This document shows, piece after piece, positions 9,245 through 18,918 of a DNA stretch of 64,000 bases. Source of the DNA: Cryobacterium sp. Y11 (GTDB lineage: Bacteria; Actinomycetota; Actinomycetes; Actinomycetales; Microbacteriaceae); the NCBI RefSeq assembly GCF_002929535.1, contig NZ_PJJO01000061.1:186001-250000 (forward strand), read 5' to 3'. The stretch's first letter is position 1, and each line of letters starts with the position of its first letter. A program made the translations under genes and the position numbers. A model generated the notes under the pieces. The model searched no databases. It was not told the DNA's origin and was given only the letters and a program-made list of their open reading frames with translations.

Positions 9245-9480
9245 CCAGTACGCGGGACCTGCGCCGCTGCGCGGGAAGCCGGGCGGCGGGCATCCGTTCG
9301 AGCGGAGCTCGCTGCGCTGGACTTGCGCCGCTGCGCGGGACTTTCGGTGGCATGGCGTTCGCGGCAGAGCTCGCTGCGCGGGAGCTACGCCACTGCGCGG
9401 GACTTTCGGTCTGCCCAGAAGTCCCGCGTAACACGATGCGCGGGAGCTGCGCCGCTGCGCGCGAGTTCGGCCTCCCGCGC
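9245..9480. repeat. Cluster of imperfect GC-rich repeats in a gene-poor gap
   Basis: The gap from 9094 to 9518 holds no convincing gene. Two 44-base units at 9305-9348 and 9367-9410 differ at only five positions (both begin GAGCTCGCTGCGC and end GCGGGACTTTCGGT), and shorter related copies lie around 9249-9280 and 9437-9475. The core CGCCGCTGCGCGGGA recurs and its reverse form GTCCCGCG also appears at 9420 and 9490, giving potential for hairpins. Period between the two best units is 62 bases. Frames crossing the patch give only Arg/Ala/Ser-rich peptides. Confidence 0.7.
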
Positions 9481-9518
9481 ACTGGCGCAAGTCCCGCGCA
9501 CCGTGACGGCCCCCAGGT

Positions 9519-9917
9519 CTACCGCGACTGGCGCTTCTTGCCGAGCTTGGGCTGCCCCTTCACCGCGGGGGCGCGGCCCCGGCCTTTGTTGGCCTTCGCC
9601 TTGCCGCCGCCGGAACCGCCCGAACCGCCTGAACCGCCCGAACCGCCGCTGGAACCGCCCGAGCCGCCGCCGGACGCCGCACCGCGCCTGGAGGCCTGGG
9701 CAAGCTCAACGCGAGCGTCCTCCAGAAAAGCAATGCCGATCTGGGTCAGCGTCGTACTCTGGGCGGAACGGTCGAACAGCGCATACCCGAGCTCGGCCTC
9801 AACCTGCTTGACCGATGCACTCAGAGTGTCGCGCGAGATGCCGAGGATCGCGGCGGCGCGGGCAAAATCGGGTGCCTCCGCAGCAGCCACGAAGCGTCCC
9901 AGCAGGGTGATGTCCAC
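9519..9917 (-). CDS. Stand-alone LysR-type HTH protein with Gly/Ser linker and basic tail
   Basis: 132 aa protein from a GTG start (protein begins MDITLLGRFVAAAEA) preceded by GAGAGG at seven bases. Residues 1-60 match the winged HTH of LysR regulators: LGRFVAAAEAPDFARAAAILGISRDTLSASVKQVEAELGYALFDR followed by a T-x-x-G segment (TLTQIGIAFLEDARVELAQA). There is no ligand-binding domain. From about residue 80 the chain is almost only Gly and Ser (repeats of GGSGGSGG), then a tail rich in Lys and Arg (KAKANKGRGRAP, KGQPKLGKKRQSR). This suggests a DNA-binding protein with a flexible, charged tail, perhaps nucleoid-like. The frame is open upstream to 10010, so a longer N-terminus is possible. Target and role unknown. 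Confidence 0.7.
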   Translation of the reverse strand: MDITLLGRFVAAAEAPDFARAAAILGISRDTLSASVKQVEAELGYALFDRSAQSTTLTQIGIAFLEDARVELAQASRRGAASGGGSGGSSGGSGGSGGSGGSGGGKAKANKGRGRAPAVKGQPKLGKKRQSR

Positions 9918-10036
9918 AAAAAGCCTCTCGTCGCTCCCGCAGATTGCGCGGTAGACCTCATAGGCTACGCGTCGAATGCGGCCCACTCTAATTAACCAGG
10001 GTTGGCGCAACGCCGCCGACGTGGTTCGCTGGAACC

Positions 10037-10639
10037 ATGACGACCTTACCGATGTTTCCCCTGGGATCCGTGCTGTTTCCCTATATGCCGCTGCAACTGC
10101 GCGTGTTCGAGGAACGCTACCTGGTGATGATGGCTCGGGTTCTCGATTCCGAGCCGGCCGAGTTCGGCATCGTACTGATCGAGCGCGGCCAAGAAGTCGG
10201 CGGCGGCGAACGTCGCTTCAACATCGGCACCGTGGCCCGGGTCACCCACCTCGAAGCGCCAGAGCGCTACCTGGGGCTGACCGTGCAGGGCGAACGCAGA
10301 ATCGAGGTGAACGAGTGGATGCCGGAGAACCCGCATCCGCTCGCCAGCGTACGAGCGCTGCCCGACCTCGAATGGGACGACGCGCTGCTGCCGCGCCGCG
10401 AACAGGCCGAGCGCCTCGTGCGCCGCACCCTGTCGCTCGCGAGCGAGTTCAGCGACCAGGAATGGGCGCCCGATGTGGCGCTCTCCCCCGATCCGACCGC
10501 CGCCGCCTGGCAGCTCGCCGCGATCGCCCCGGTCGGCCCGCTCGACCAAATCGCGCTCCTGCGCTCACCAACGATGGAAGCCCTGCTCGACAACATCATC
10601 GAGCTGACCGAGGCAGCGGCCGAGGCCCTGGCCTGGTAA
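10037..10639 (+). CDS. LON-domain (N-terminal LON substrate-binding) protein
   Basis: 200 aa protein matching the N-terminal domain of Lon proteases without the ATPase or peptidase parts. It opens with MTTLPMFPLGSVLFPYMPLQLRVFEERY, the beta strand and FEERY/RY signature of the family, followed by the segment FGIVLIERGQEVGGGERRFNIGTVARV and the conserved LGLTVQGERRIEV. The C-terminal part is helical. Proteins of this type are common single-domain actinobacterial proteins, and their client or partner is not established. It is divergent from the HTH gene and followed by an unrelated glycosylase gene. Confidence 0.8.
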   Translation: MTTLPMFPLGSVLFPYMPLQLRVFEERYLVMMARVLDSEPAEFGIVLIERGQEVGGGERRFNIGTVARVTHLEAPERYLGLTVQGERRIEVNEWMPENPHPLASVRALPDLEWDDALLPRREQAERLVRRTLSLASEFSDQEWAPDVALSPDPTAAAWQLAAIAPVGPLDQIALLRSPTMEALLDNIIELTEAAAEALAW

Positions 10640-10729
10640 TACTCGCCGGGCCGTCAGTGTGACCCGAAAATTGACTGAACGGACACCTCGGCAACCGCAG
10701 CCCGCGGCGAGCGGTGTCTAATGGAGTAG

Positions 10730-11350
10730 ATGACTTCACCAGCGGATGCCGCCCCACCAGCTTCCGACGCGATCGTCGGCCTCGACGGCCTGGCCCGCCC
10801 GCTGTGGGCATCGGTCGACCCGATGCTGCGCAACTACTACGACACGGAGTGGGGCATGCCGGTGCGCGATGAGCATGCTCTGTTCGAGCGCATCAGCCTC
10901 GAGGCGTTCCAGTCCGGGCTGTCCTGGGCCATCATTTTGCGCAAGCGCCCCGGGTTCCGTGCGGCATTCGCCGACTTTGACCCCGACCGGATCGCCGGCT
11001 TCGACGAAAACGACGTGGCGCGGTTGCTCCAGGATGAGAAGATCGTGCGCAACCGCCTCAAGATTCGAGCGACGATCACGAACGCGCAGGCCACGATCGC
11101 GCTGCGCCAGCAGGGCGGACTGGTTGACTTCGTCTGGGCGTTTCAGCCTGCCGAGACCCCGCAGCCGCGAATGCAAGCCGAGGTGCCAACTCGCTCCGAC
11201 GCATCCGTCGCCCTGTCGAAGGCACTGAAGAAGGTCGGCTTCGTTTTCGTCGGCCCCACCACGATGTTCGCGCTGATGGAGGCAATCGGCATGATCGACA
11301 CCCACCTGCTGGGCAGTCACCGTCGCGGCAGCAGCGGGGTGTGGCGCTAG
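10730..11350 (+). CDS. tag: DNA-3-methyladenine glycosylase I (Tag) lacking most zinc ligands
   Basis: 206 aa member of the Tag family of base-excision repair glycosylases, which remove 3-methyladenine. Key pocket residues are present: Trp26 and Tyr36 (RPLWASVDP, RNYYDTEWG), Glu58 (ISLEAFQSGLSW) and Trp66, equivalent to E. coli Trp6, Tyr16, Glu38 and Trp46. Family blocks VRNRLKIRATITNAQA-like and LSKALKKVGFVFVGPT follow. However, three of the four zinc-snap ligands are missing: E. coli Cys4 is Pro24, His17 is Tyr37 and Cys179 is Ser in DTHLLGSHRRG; only the His175 equivalent remains. GGAG lies just before the ATG. The N-terminal 20 residues are an extra extension. Activity is likely but the missing metal site is unusual. 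Confidence 0.85.
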   Translation: MTSPADAAPPASDAIVGLDGLARPLWASVDPMLRNYYDTEWGMPVRDEHALFERISLEAFQSGLSWAIILRKRPGFRAAFADFDPDRIAGFDENDVARLLQDEKIVRNRLKIRATITNAQATIALRQQGGLVDFVWAFQPAETPQPRMQAEVPTRSDASVALSKALKKVGFVFVGPTTMFALMEAIGMIDTHLLGSHRRGSSGVWR

Positions 11351-11387
11351 GCTGAGCGCTACCAACTGAATATCGGGCCATATGGAC

Positions 11388-11582
11388 GATGCGGGAGAGT
11401 TCGACGCGCAGGCGCACGAACACCGAAGGAGCAATCCTCCCCGACAATCTCTCAGGTACTCGTACCGCATCGAACTGGCCACTCTGAAAAGTAGATTGTG
11501 CGTGACCGACAATCTCGCCCACGGTGAAAGTCAGTGCTAGCGCGCTGGTGAAACTCTCAGGCACGAGCGACAGAGGGGGAGT
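11388..11582 (+). ncRNA. Tandem glycine riboswitch upstream of gcvT
   Basis: Two glycine aptamers in series in the leader of the glycine cleavage operon. Aptamer 1 (about 11388-11471) is closed by GATGCGG pairing with CCGCATC and contains GGGAGAGT, CACCGAAGGAGCAA and AATCTCTCAGGTA. Aptamer 2 (about 11480-11582) contains ACTCTGAAAAG, a long variable arm, GGTGAAACTCTCAGGCA and the closing GACAGAGGGGGA. These are the conserved cores of the gcvT riboswitch class. Glycine binding normally turns on expression of the cleavage system. The ATG of gcvT lies about 50 bases downstream. Confidence 0.92.
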
Positions 11583-11634
11583 TCCCAGGCGGCTCAATCG
11601 AGCCGTGCACACCATTCTGTGACCCGGAGAACTC

Positions 11635-12783
11635 ATGACTACGGCCGATTCCAGCACCCCAGCAAGCTCAGACCGTTTTTCCCCGCTGCACCAGGCGCAC
11701 GTCGACGCCGGTGCGAGCTTCACCGACTTCGCCGGCTGGCAGATGCCGGTGCGCTACTCCAGTGACCTCGCCGAACACCACGCCGTGCGAACCGCGGCCG
11801 GCCTGTTCGATCTGTCGCACATGGCCGAGATTCTGGTCGAAGGTACGGATGCCGCCGCCTACCTCGACTACGCGCTGGCCGGCAAACTCTCAGGTGTAGA
11901 GCTCTGGCAGGCCAAGTACAGCCTGCTCCTGGCCGAGAACGGCGGCATCATCGACGACCTCGTCGTCTACCGCCTCGATGAGGCCAAGTTTCTCGTCGTG
12001 GCCAACGCCGGCAACCGGTTCGCCGCCTTCGAGGCGCTGCTCGCGCGTGCCGCCGATTTTGACGTGAACGTCATCGACCAGAGCGATGACTACGCCCTGA
12101 TCGCCGTGCAGGGTCCGAACGCCCTCGCCATTCTGGGCGCCACCGATGGCCTGACCGACGTCGGTACCAATCTGCTGTTCATGAAGTATTACCGCATCAC
12201 GGATGCCTTCTTCCGCGGCCAACCGCTGCTGGTCGCGCGCACCGGATACACCGGCGAAGACGGCTTCGAGCTCTACCTCGCGGCCGAGCATGCCCGCGAA
12301 CTATGGGATGCACTCACGAGTGCCGGCGCCGATCAGGGACTGGTCCCGGCCGGGCTGGCCAGCCGCGACACGCTCCGTCTTGAAGCTGGCATGCCGCTCT
12401 ACGGCCACGAACTGACCCTGAACACCTTCCCGGCCCAGGCGGGACTTGGCCGCGTGGTCAACCTGAAGAAGGAGAACGACTTCGTTGGCCGGGCCGCGAG
12501 CGAGGCTGGGCCGGCGGAGGGGGCATCCGTTCTAGTCGGTCTGATTGCCGCCGGAAAAAGGGCCGGGCGCGCCGACTATGAGATCTTCCGCAGCCCGGGC
12601 GCGGCCAGCGCAGACGGTGTGATCACCAGCGGCGCCCTCTCGCCGACGCTGGGCTACCCGATTGCCATGGCCTACGTCACGCCGGACCTCGCTCGGCTCG
12701 GCACCGAGGTGTACGTCGACGTGCGGGGCACCCGCCTTCCGGCGACCGTCACCTCGCTTCCCTTCTATAAGCGCGTCAAATAG
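11635..12783 (+). CDS. gcvT: Glycine cleavage system T protein (aminomethyltransferase)
   Basis: 382 aa aminomethyltransferase of the glycine cleavage complex; it transfers the methylene group from the aminomethyl-lipoyl arm of GcvH to tetrahydrofolate, releasing ammonia. Family motifs: [13 protein letters not shown] with [52 protein letters not shown], the substrate loop [14 protein letters not shown] (about residues 198-213) and the C-terminal [17 protein letters not shown] precedes the ATG. It is the first gene of gcvT-gcvH-gcvP and lies directly behind the glycine riboswitch. The gcvL/lpd partner is not in this cluster. Confidence 0.96.
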   Translation: MTTADSSTPASSDRFSPLHQAHVDAGASFTDFAGWQMPVRYSSDLAEHHAVRTAAGLFDLSHMAEILVEGTDAAAYLDYALAGKLSGVELWQAKYSLLLAENGGIIDDLVVYRLDEAKFLVVANAGNRFAAFEALLARAADFDVNVIDQSDDYALIAVQGPNALAILGATDGLTDVGTNLLFMKYYRITDAFFRGQPLLVARTGYTGEDGFELYLAAEHARELWDALTSAGADQGLVPAGLASRDTLRLEAGMPLYGHELTLNTFPAQAGLGRVVNLKKENDFVGRAASEAGPAEGASVLVGLIAAGKRAGRADYEIFRSPGAASADGVITSGALSPTLGYPIAMAYVTPDLARLGTEVYVDVRGTRLPATVTSLPFYKRVK

Positions 12784-12809
12784 ACCCTCAACCTGCGAAA
12801 GGCAACACC

Positions 12810-13196
12810 ATGACAGACACATCGAAACTGCAGCAGTCCACACTGAAGTACACGCCCGAGCACGAGTGGGTTTTGGTTGACGGCAGCATCGCGACCGTCG
12901 GCATCACCGCCTACGCGGCCGGAAAGCTCGGCGACGTCGTCTTCGTCGAACTGCCGGGCGTCGGCAGCACGGTCGCCAGCGGCACGGTCGTCGGCGAGAT
13001 CGAGTCAACCAAGTCGGTCGGTGAGCTGTTCGCTCCGGTCAACGGCACCGTCACGGCCACCAACGGTCAGGTAGTCGAAAGTCCAGAACTCGTCAACAGC
13101 GACCCGTTCGGCGAGGGTTGGCTGATCAAGGTCGAGTTTGAAACCCTGCCCGACCTGCTCAGCTTTGCCGAGTACTCCGCCTTGATCGGGGAGTAA
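12810..13196 (+). CDS. gcvH: Glycine cleavage system H protein
   Basis: 128 aa lipoyl carrier of the glycine cleavage complex, shuttling the aminomethyl group between GcvP, GcvT and the dihydrolipoamide dehydrogenase. The lipoylated lysine is in the motif [18 protein letters not shown] (Lys at about residue 70), with the usual TPEHEWV start and GDVVFVELP strand. The length matches the family. GAAAGG precedes the ATG 26 bases after gcvT, and gcvP follows after seven bases, so translation of the three genes is closely linked. Confidence 0.97.
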   Translation: MTDTSKLQQSTLKYTPEHEWVLVDGSIATVGITAYAAGKLGDVVFVELPGVGSTVASGTVVGEIESTKSVGELFAPVNGTVTATNGQVVESPELVNSDPFGEGWLIKVEFETLPDLLSFAEYSALIGE

Positions 13197-13203
13197 TCGC
13201 ATT

Positions 13204-16116
13204 ATGAGCCAGCCCTTCACCCAGAGCCCTTTCACGCAGCGTCACATCGGAACGGATGCCGACGCCCAGTCCCACATGCTCGCCACGCTTGGCTACGACT
13301 CGGTCGAGCACCTCGTCTCGGCCGCCCTGCCAGCATCCATTCACGCCGATCTGTTTCGACAGGACGCCGGTAGCGCGTTGCCGCCTGCCGCGACCGAGAA
13401 TGAGGCTGTCGCCGAGCTGCGCGCTCTCGCCGGCCGCAACACGGTCAAACGCTCGATGATCGGCCTCGGCTACTACGACACCTTCACGCCGGCCGTGATT
13501 AAACGCAACGTGTTCGAGAACCCCAGCTGGTACACCGCCTACACGCCGTACCAGCCCGAGATCTCGCAGGGCCGACTCGAAGCGCTGATCAACTTTCAGA
13601 CCATGATCGCCGACCTCACCGGCCTAACGACGGCCAACGCCTCGATGCTCGACGAGTCAACGGCCGTCGTTGAGGGCATGCTGCTCGCCCTGCGCGCCTC
13701 AAAGTCGGGCTCACGCCGTTTCATCGTCGACACGGATGCCTTCCCCCAGACCCACGCGCTGCTCACCAACCGCGCCGCCGCACTCGGTATCGAGCTCGCC
13801 CAGGTTGACCTGAACGAGCAGACCACGGCCGAGGATCTCGGCGACTATTTCGGTGTCTTCGTGCAGTACCCGTCCGGCTCCGGTCGCATCTGGAACCCTA
13901 CCAACGTCATCGACCTCGCCCACGAACAGAAGGCGCTCGCCGTCGTGGCTGCCGACCTGCTCGCGCTCACCCTGCTCAAGTCGCCCGGCGACCTCGGCGC
14001 CGACGTTGCCGTCGGCACCAGCCAGCGCTTCGGCGTGCCGATGGGCTTTGGCGGACCACACGCCGGCTACATGGCCGTGCGTAAAGGCCTCGAACGCCAA
14101 CTTCCCGGACGTCTCGTGGGAGTGAGCGTGGATGCCGCCGGCCACCCGGCCTACCGCCTCGCCCTGCAGGTGCGCGAACAGCACATTCGGCGCGACAAGG
14201 CCACCTCGAATATTTGCACCGCTCAGGTGCTGCTCGCCGTGATGGCCGGCATGTACGCGGTCTATCACGGGCCCCAGGGCCTCACGGTGATCGCCACCCG
14301 GGTGCACGAACGAGCCGGAGCGCTCGCCGCCGCCCTGCGCGCGATCGACGTCGATGTGACCAACGACACATTCTTTGACACGATCCGGGTCTCCGTGCCG
14401 AACGCCGCCGAGGTTGTCGAGAAGGCGGCCGCGAGCGGCTACAACCTGCACCAGGTCGATGCGAACACCGTCAGTGTGTCTGTCGATGAGACCACCACTC
14501 TCGCCGACCTGTCCTACATCGTCGGAGCGTTCGGTGGCCGCGACGCCTTCGGCCATGTCGACTTCGACGCCGTGCAGCACGGCCTGCCGGCCGACCTCGG
14601 CCGCGAAAGCGCGTTTCTCACCCACCCGGTGTTCAATACGCACCGTTCCGAGACCAGCATGATGCGCTACCTCAAGCGCCTCGCCGACTACGACTATGCC
14701 CTTGACCGGGGTATGATCCCGCTCGGCTCCTGCACCATGAAGCTCAACGCGGCGAGCGAAATGGAGGCCGTCAGCTGGCCCGAATTTGCTGGAATCCACC
14801 CCTTCGCCCCGACAGCGGATGTCGAGGGTTACCTACACCTCGTGCGCCAGCTCGAAACCTGGCTCAGTGATGTCACCGGTTACGACTCCGTGTCGCTGCA
14901 GCCCAATGCCGGCAGCCAGGGCGAGCTGGCCGGTCTCCTAGCCATCCGCGGATACCACCAGTCCAACGGGCAGGCCGACCGCACGGTCTGTCTGATCCCG
15001 TCGAGCGCGCACGGCACCAACGCGGCATCCGCTGCCCTGGCCGGCATGCGCGTCGTGGTCGTGGCCTGCGACGAGCTCGGCAACGTCGACCTGACCGACC
15101 TGCACGCAAAAATCACCGAGCACGCCGAGAATCTCGCTGCGCTCATGATCACCTACCCCTCCACCCACGGCGTCTACGAGCACGAGGTCGCTACCATTTG
15201 CGCGGCCGTGCACACCGCCGGCGGGCAGGTCTACGTCGACGGTGCCAATCTCAATGCGCTGCTCGGGTTCGCCCGCTACGGCGATTTCGGCGGCGATGTC
15301 TCGCACCTGAACCTGCACAAGACCTTTTGTATCCCGCACGGCGGCGGCGGGCCCGGTGTCGGCCCCGTCGCGGCCAAGGCCCACCTCGCGCCGTTTTTGC
15401 CCGGGCATCCGCTCGCCCAGAGTGACGAGCACTACCTGCTCGGCGCTGCGGGAACCACGGCGACGGTCGTGCACGCCGGCGGACCGGTCTCGGCCGCACC
15501 GTACGGCAGCCCGAGCATTTTGCCCATCTCCTGGGCCTACGTGCGCATGATGGGCATCGACGGCCTCAAGCAGGCCACCGGCGCAGCGGTGCTTGCCGCT
15601 AACTATGTCGCCAAGCGCCTCGAAGACAGCTACCCGCTGCTGTATTCGGGCGACAATGGCCTGGTCGCGCACGAGTGCATTCTCGACCTGCGCCCGCTCA
15701 CCGCGGCCACCGGCGTAACCGTCGACGACGTGGCCAAACGCCTCGTCGACTACGGCTTCCACTCGCCGACGATGAGCTTTCCGGTGGCTGGCACGCTCAT
15801 GGTCGAACCCACCGAGAGCGAAGACCTCGGCGAAATCGACCGGTTCATCGACGCCATGATCGCAATCAAGGCCGAAGCGGATGCCGTAGCCGCCGGCCGC
15901 TGGCCCGCCGACGACAACCCGTTGCATAACGCCCCCCACACCGCACAGTCGGTGATTGAGGGGGAGTGGGAGCACCCGTACGACCGAGCCACCGCGGTGT
16001 ACCCGCTCGCATCGCTGGTGCGGGGCAAGTACTGGCCGCCGGTGCGCCGCATCGACAACGCCTACGGCGACCGCAATCTGGTCTGCGCCTGCCCCCCGCC
16101 GGAAGCCTTTGAGTAA
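13204..16116 (+). CDS. gcvP: Glycine dehydrogenase (decarboxylating), P protein
   Basis: 970 aa single-chain P protein, with the two halves that are separate subunits in some bacteria. It is a PLP enzyme that decarboxylates glycine and loads the aminomethyl group onto GcvH. N-terminal half starts with [17 protein letters not shown] and contains [42 protein letters not shown]; the C-terminal half carries [35 protein letters not shown], and the PLP-lysine motif [21 protein letters not shown] (Lys near residue 705). It ends with the family block [14 protein letters not shown]. Last gene of the riboswitch-controlled operon; no overlap with the next gene, which is on the opposite strand. Confidence 0.97.
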   Translation: MSQPFTQSPFTQRHIGTDADAQSHMLATLGYDSVEHLVSAALPASIHADLFRQDAGSALPPAATENEAVAELRALAGRNTVKRSMIGLGYYDTFTPAVIKRNVFENPSWYTAYTPYQPEISQGRLEALINFQTMIADLTGLTTANASMLDESTAVVEGMLLALRASKSGSRRFIVDTDAFPQTHALLTNRAAALGIELAQVDLNEQTTAEDLGDYFGVFVQYPSGSGRIWNPTNVIDLAHEQKALAVVAADLLALTLLKSPGDLGADVAVGTSQRFGVPMGFGGPHAGYMAVRKGLERQLPGRLVGVSVDAAGHPAYRLALQVREQHIRRDKATSNICTAQVLLAVMAGMYAVYHGPQGLTVIATRVHERAGALAAALRAIDVDVTNDTFFDTIRVSVPNAAEVVEKAAASGYNLHQVDANTVSVSVDETTTLADLSYIVGAFGGRDAFGHVDFDAVQHGLPADLGRESAFLTHPVFNTHRSETSMMRYLKRLADYDYALDRGMIPLGSCTMKLNAASEMEAVSWPEFAGIHPFAPTADVEGYLHLVRQLETWLSDVTGYDSVSLQPNAGSQGELAGLLAIRGYHQSNGQADRTVCLIPSSAHGTNAASAALAGMRVVVVACDELGNVDLTDLHAKITEHAENLAALMITYPSTHGVYEHEVATICAAVHTAGGQVYVDGANLNALLGFARYGDFGGDVSHLNLHKTFCIPHGGGGPGVGPVAAKAHLAPFLPGHPLAQSDEHYLLGAAGTTATVVHAGGPVSAAPYGSPSILPISWAYVRMMGIDGLKQATGAAVLAANYVAKRLEDSYPLLYSGDNGLVAHECILDLRPLTAATGVTVDDVAKRLVDYGFHSPTMSFPVAGTLMVEPTESEDLGEIDRFIDAMIAIKAEADAVAAGRWPADDNPLHNAPHTAQSVIEGEWEHPYDRATAVYPLASLVRGKYWPPVRRIDNAYGDRNLVCACPPPEAFE

Positions 16117-16227
16117 TAGCCCACCCGCGCGCTTGCGCCCCGCTTGTGCCCCGCGGGTCGAGGCGCGACGAAAAAGCGATCGAGACCAAGCCACGCTGGT
16201 CGATCGCTCGTGCCAAGCCCGGCGGGG

Positions 16228-17037
16228 TCAGCTGGTCGGGGCGAGCAGCCCCGGCCACCAGGCCAGCGCGAGCGGGTAGCCGACGAAGGAGAGAATGTCG
16301 AGCAGCCAGTGCGTCACCACGAGCGGCATGGTGCGCCCCCAGCGGGTATAGCACCAGCCGAACACGACGCCCATGGCGACGTTTCCGAAGAACGGCCCGA
16401 CGCCCTGGTACAGGTGATAGCTGCCGCGCAGCACGGCCGAACTCAGAATGATGGTCCAGGTCGACCAGCCGAGCTCGCGCAGCCGAGTGAACAGATACCC
16501 GACCGCGATGAGCTCTTCGACCAGCGCGGCTTTGAGGGCGGCGAACACCAGAATGGGGATGGTCCACCAGAAGGTGTCGAGCGGCGACGGCACGACGGCC
16601 ACCGTAAACCCAAACGCCCGCCCGGCCAGGTAGAGCGCTAGCCCCGGAATGCCAATGACGAGCAGTAGTCCGAACCCGCCGAGCACGTCGCGTCCCGGTC
16701 GGGTCAGGTCGAAGCCGAGTGTGCTGAACGGGCTCTGCCCGGGCCGCCAGAGCAGAAACAGAACCAGGGCAACCGCCGCGAGTCCGAACGTGATGCCGAG
16801 AAACTGGTAGGTAAAGTCGAGCCATTCGCGCGGCGACTGAGAGCCGTTCAGTGTCGCCGACTGCTCGGCGAGCGGTGTCACGTCGGTCAATCGGGCCACG
16901 ATCGACACGATCGAGTACACGGCCGACGCCCCGAGCGACAGGGCGAGCGCAATGCCGATTTCCCAGTACAGCCGGGCGTTGCGTGAGCCGCGGAGGGATG
17001 CGATCATGCCCTCCATCCTGCCAGTGTGCGGCTCCAT
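16228..17037 (-). CDS. CPBP family intramembrane protein (CAAX protease-like)
   Basis: 269 aa polytopic membrane protein of the CPBP/Abi family. The family motifs are present: EE in ALVEELIAVGYLFTRLRELG, then LRGSYHLYQGVGPFFGNVAMG with the conserved His, and HWLLDILSF near the C-terminus. These residues form the metal site of type II CAAX prenyl endopeptidases, though bacterial members have varied or unknown roles. Several ATG codons compete; the one giving MEPHTGRMEGMIAS has a GGACGAG-like site seven bases upstream, whereas the next two internal ATGs have ribosome sites too close. It is convergent with gcvP and divergent from the peptide transporter operon. No substrate can be named. Confidence 0.75.
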   Translation of the reverse strand: MEPHTGRMEGMIASLRGSRNARLYWEIGIALALSLGASAVYSIVSIVARLTDVTPLAEQSATLNGSQSPREWLDFTYQFLGITFGLAAVALVLFLLWRPGQSPFSTLGFDLTRPGRDVLGGFGLLLVIGIPGLALYLAGRAFGFTVAVVPSPLDTFWWTIPILVFAALKAALVEELIAVGYLFTRLRELGWSTWTIILSSAVLRGSYHLYQGVGPFFGNVAMGVVFGWCYTRWGRTMPLVVTHWLLDILSFVGYPLALAWWPGLLAPTS

Positions 17038-17274
17038 GTTTGCGCTCGTCCCAGTTACCGTAACGAAAGGGATCGTTTCAAAGTAGGCCTTTCCTGCACT
17101 ATTTACCGATTTCCGACCGATTTGACGCACAATACCTGCGTCAAAGGTCTCACCTACGTAACGGTTGAAGCGCTGATGACTGTTTTGGGGCTGGGCCACC
17201 TAGTGTCGATCCTGAGTAGAACGACGGCATGGTCATCAATTGTGCAGAGCGTGCACCTTTTCACTGGAGGAACA

Positions 17275-18891
17275 TTGAGAATCAAGAGACTTGGCGTAGT
17301 TGCAATCGCGTTCGCCGCGGCGGGAGCATTGACGCTTTCCGGCTGCGCAGGCGGAACTGCGGAGCCCGCCGCAAGCAGTGATGCTTCGGCAATCGTCAGC
17401 ACGAATGGCTCTGAGCCGCAAAACCCGTTGATCCCGACCAACACAACTGAGACCGGTGGCGGAAAGATTGTCACCTCGCTCTTTGCCGGGCTCGTCTCAT
17501 ACTCGGCAACGGGCGAGATCCAGAACGAGGTTGCCGACTCCATTGAGTCCGACGATGCAACCACCTGGACCGTCACGTTGAAGGACGGGTGGACCTTCAC
17601 GAACGATGAGCCCGTAACGGCCGAGTCGTTCGTTGACGCGTGGAACTACGGCGCACTGCTCAGTAACGCCCAGAGCTCCTCGTACTTCTTTGATGACATT
17701 GTCGGCTACGACGGGGCCGCTGATTCCGAGCTGACCGGCCTCAAGGTCGTCGATGACAAAACCTTCACGGTGGAACTCGCTTCCCCCGAGGCTGACTGGC
17801 CGCTGCGCCTCGGCTACACAGCCTTCTCGCCGCTGCCGAAAGCGGCCTTTGCGGACATGGCCGCTTTCGGTGAAAATCCGATCGGTAACGGTCCGTACAT
17901 GCTCGCCTCCGACGGTGCTTGGACGCACGAGGTCAAGATTGAGCTCGTGACCAACCCCGCCTACGACGGCGTGCGCAAGCCCGTCAACGGTGGCCTGAGC
18001 ATCGTATTCTACGCCACGCAGGATGCGGCCTACGCCGACGTGCAGGGTGGAAACCTCGACGTTCTCGACGCCGTTCCGGACTCCGCATTCCAGACCTACC
18101 AGAGCGACTTCCCAGACAGCTACGTGAACCAGCCTGCAGCGGTCTTCCAGGCATTCAACATGCCGTACTACCTCGCGCACTGGAGCGGTGACGAGGGCAA
18201 GCTCCGTCGTGCTGCTATCTCCATGTCCATCGACCGCAAGGAAATCACCGACGTCATCTTCCAGAGCACTCGCACCCCGGCGACCGACTTCACTTCCCCG
18301 GTCATCGCCGGCTACTCGGACCAGCTCAAGGGTGCGGACGTTCTCGAATTCAACGCAACCAAGGCCAAGGAACTGTGGGCCGAAGCAGACGCGATTTCAC
18401 CCTACACCGGCACCTTTGACATCGCCTACAACGCAGACGGTGGCCACCAAGGATGGGTTGACGCTGTCATCAACAGCATCAAGAACACCCTTGGCATCGA
18501 CGCAGTCGGCAAGCCGTATCCCACGTTTGCTGCAGCCCTCGATGACCGTGAGAATGAAAAGCTGACCGGTGCCACCCGCGCCGGCTGGCAGGGCGACTAC
18601 CCTTCGCTGTACAACTTCCTTTCTCCGCTGTACCAGACCGGTGCCGGATCCAACTACGAGGGATACAGCAGCGCGGAGTTCGACACCCTCCTCAAGGAAG
18701 GTGCAGCAGCTTCATCCGTTGAGGCAGCGACCGCCAAGTATCAGCAAGCACAGGAAGTCCTGCTCAAGGACCTGCCGACCATCCCGCTGTGGTATTCCAA
18801 CGTGACCGCAGTCTGGTCAGCCGACACCGTCAGCAACGTCGCGTTTGGTTGGGATGGCGTGCCCCTGTACAGCGAGATCACTAAGGGCTAA
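17275..18891 (+). CDS. Peptide ABC transporter substrate-binding lipoprotein (DppA/OppA family)
   Basis: 538 aa exported lipoprotein, predicted to capture oligopeptides outside the membrane and deliver them to the permeases encoded downstream. The start is a TTG (MRIKRLGVVA) with a perfect GGAGG four bases upstream; an ATG start would be far upstream with no ribosome site. The signal peptide runs to the lipobox LSGC at about residues 20-23. SBP_bac_5 features follow: GSEPQNPLIPTNT, VTLKDGWTFTNDEPVTAESFVDAWNY, NPIGNGPYML, the central AFNMPYYLAHWS and C-terminal LPTIPLWY. A 32-base palindrome separates it from the permease genes, which would allow higher expression of the binding protein. Codons here are less GC-biased than in the flanks, as is common for highly expressed genes. 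Confidence 0.92.
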   Translation: MRIKRLGVVAIAFAAAGALTLSGCAGGTAEPAASSDASAIVSTNGSEPQNPLIPTNTTETGGGKIVTSLFAGLVSYSATGEIQNEVADSIESDDATTWTVTLKDGWTFTNDEPVTAESFVDAWNYGALLSNAQSSSYFFDDIVGYDGAADSELTGLKVVDDKTFTVELASPEADWPLRLGYTAFSPLPKAAFADMAAFGENPIGNGPYMLASDGAWTHEVKIELVTNPAYDGVRKPVNGGLSIVFYATQDAAYADVQGGNLDVLDAVPDSAFQTYQSDFPDSYVNQPAAVFQAFNMPYYLAHWSGDEGKLRRAAISMSIDRKEITDVIFQSTRTPATDFTSPVIAGYSDQLKGADVLEFNATKAKELWAEADAISPYTGTFDIAYNADGGHQGWVDAVINSIKNTLGIDAVGKPYPTFAAALDDRENEKLTGATRAGWQGDYPSLYNFLSPLYQTGAGSNYEGYSSAEFDTLLKEGAAASSVEAATAKYQQAQEVLLKDLPTIPLWYSNVTAVWSADTVSNVAFGWDGVPLYSEITKG

Positions 18892-18918
18892 GAAAGCCGT
18901 AAGAATTACTTAATACAT

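Noticed and set aside
9245-9480. CRISPR or small gene
   Set aside because: Repeats are imperfect, spacing is irregular and there are no cas genes; frames through the patch give Arg/Ala/Ser-rich peptides without start context.
13711-14799. Long open frame on the minus strand inside gcvP
   Set aside because: It is a shadow of a strongly conserved gene on the other strand, as usual in high-GC DNA, with no family motifs.
17026-17274. N-terminal extension of the substrate-binding protein
   Set aside because: The segment precedes a clear signal peptide and lipobox and overlaps the divergent promoter; the TTG with GGAGG is the real start.
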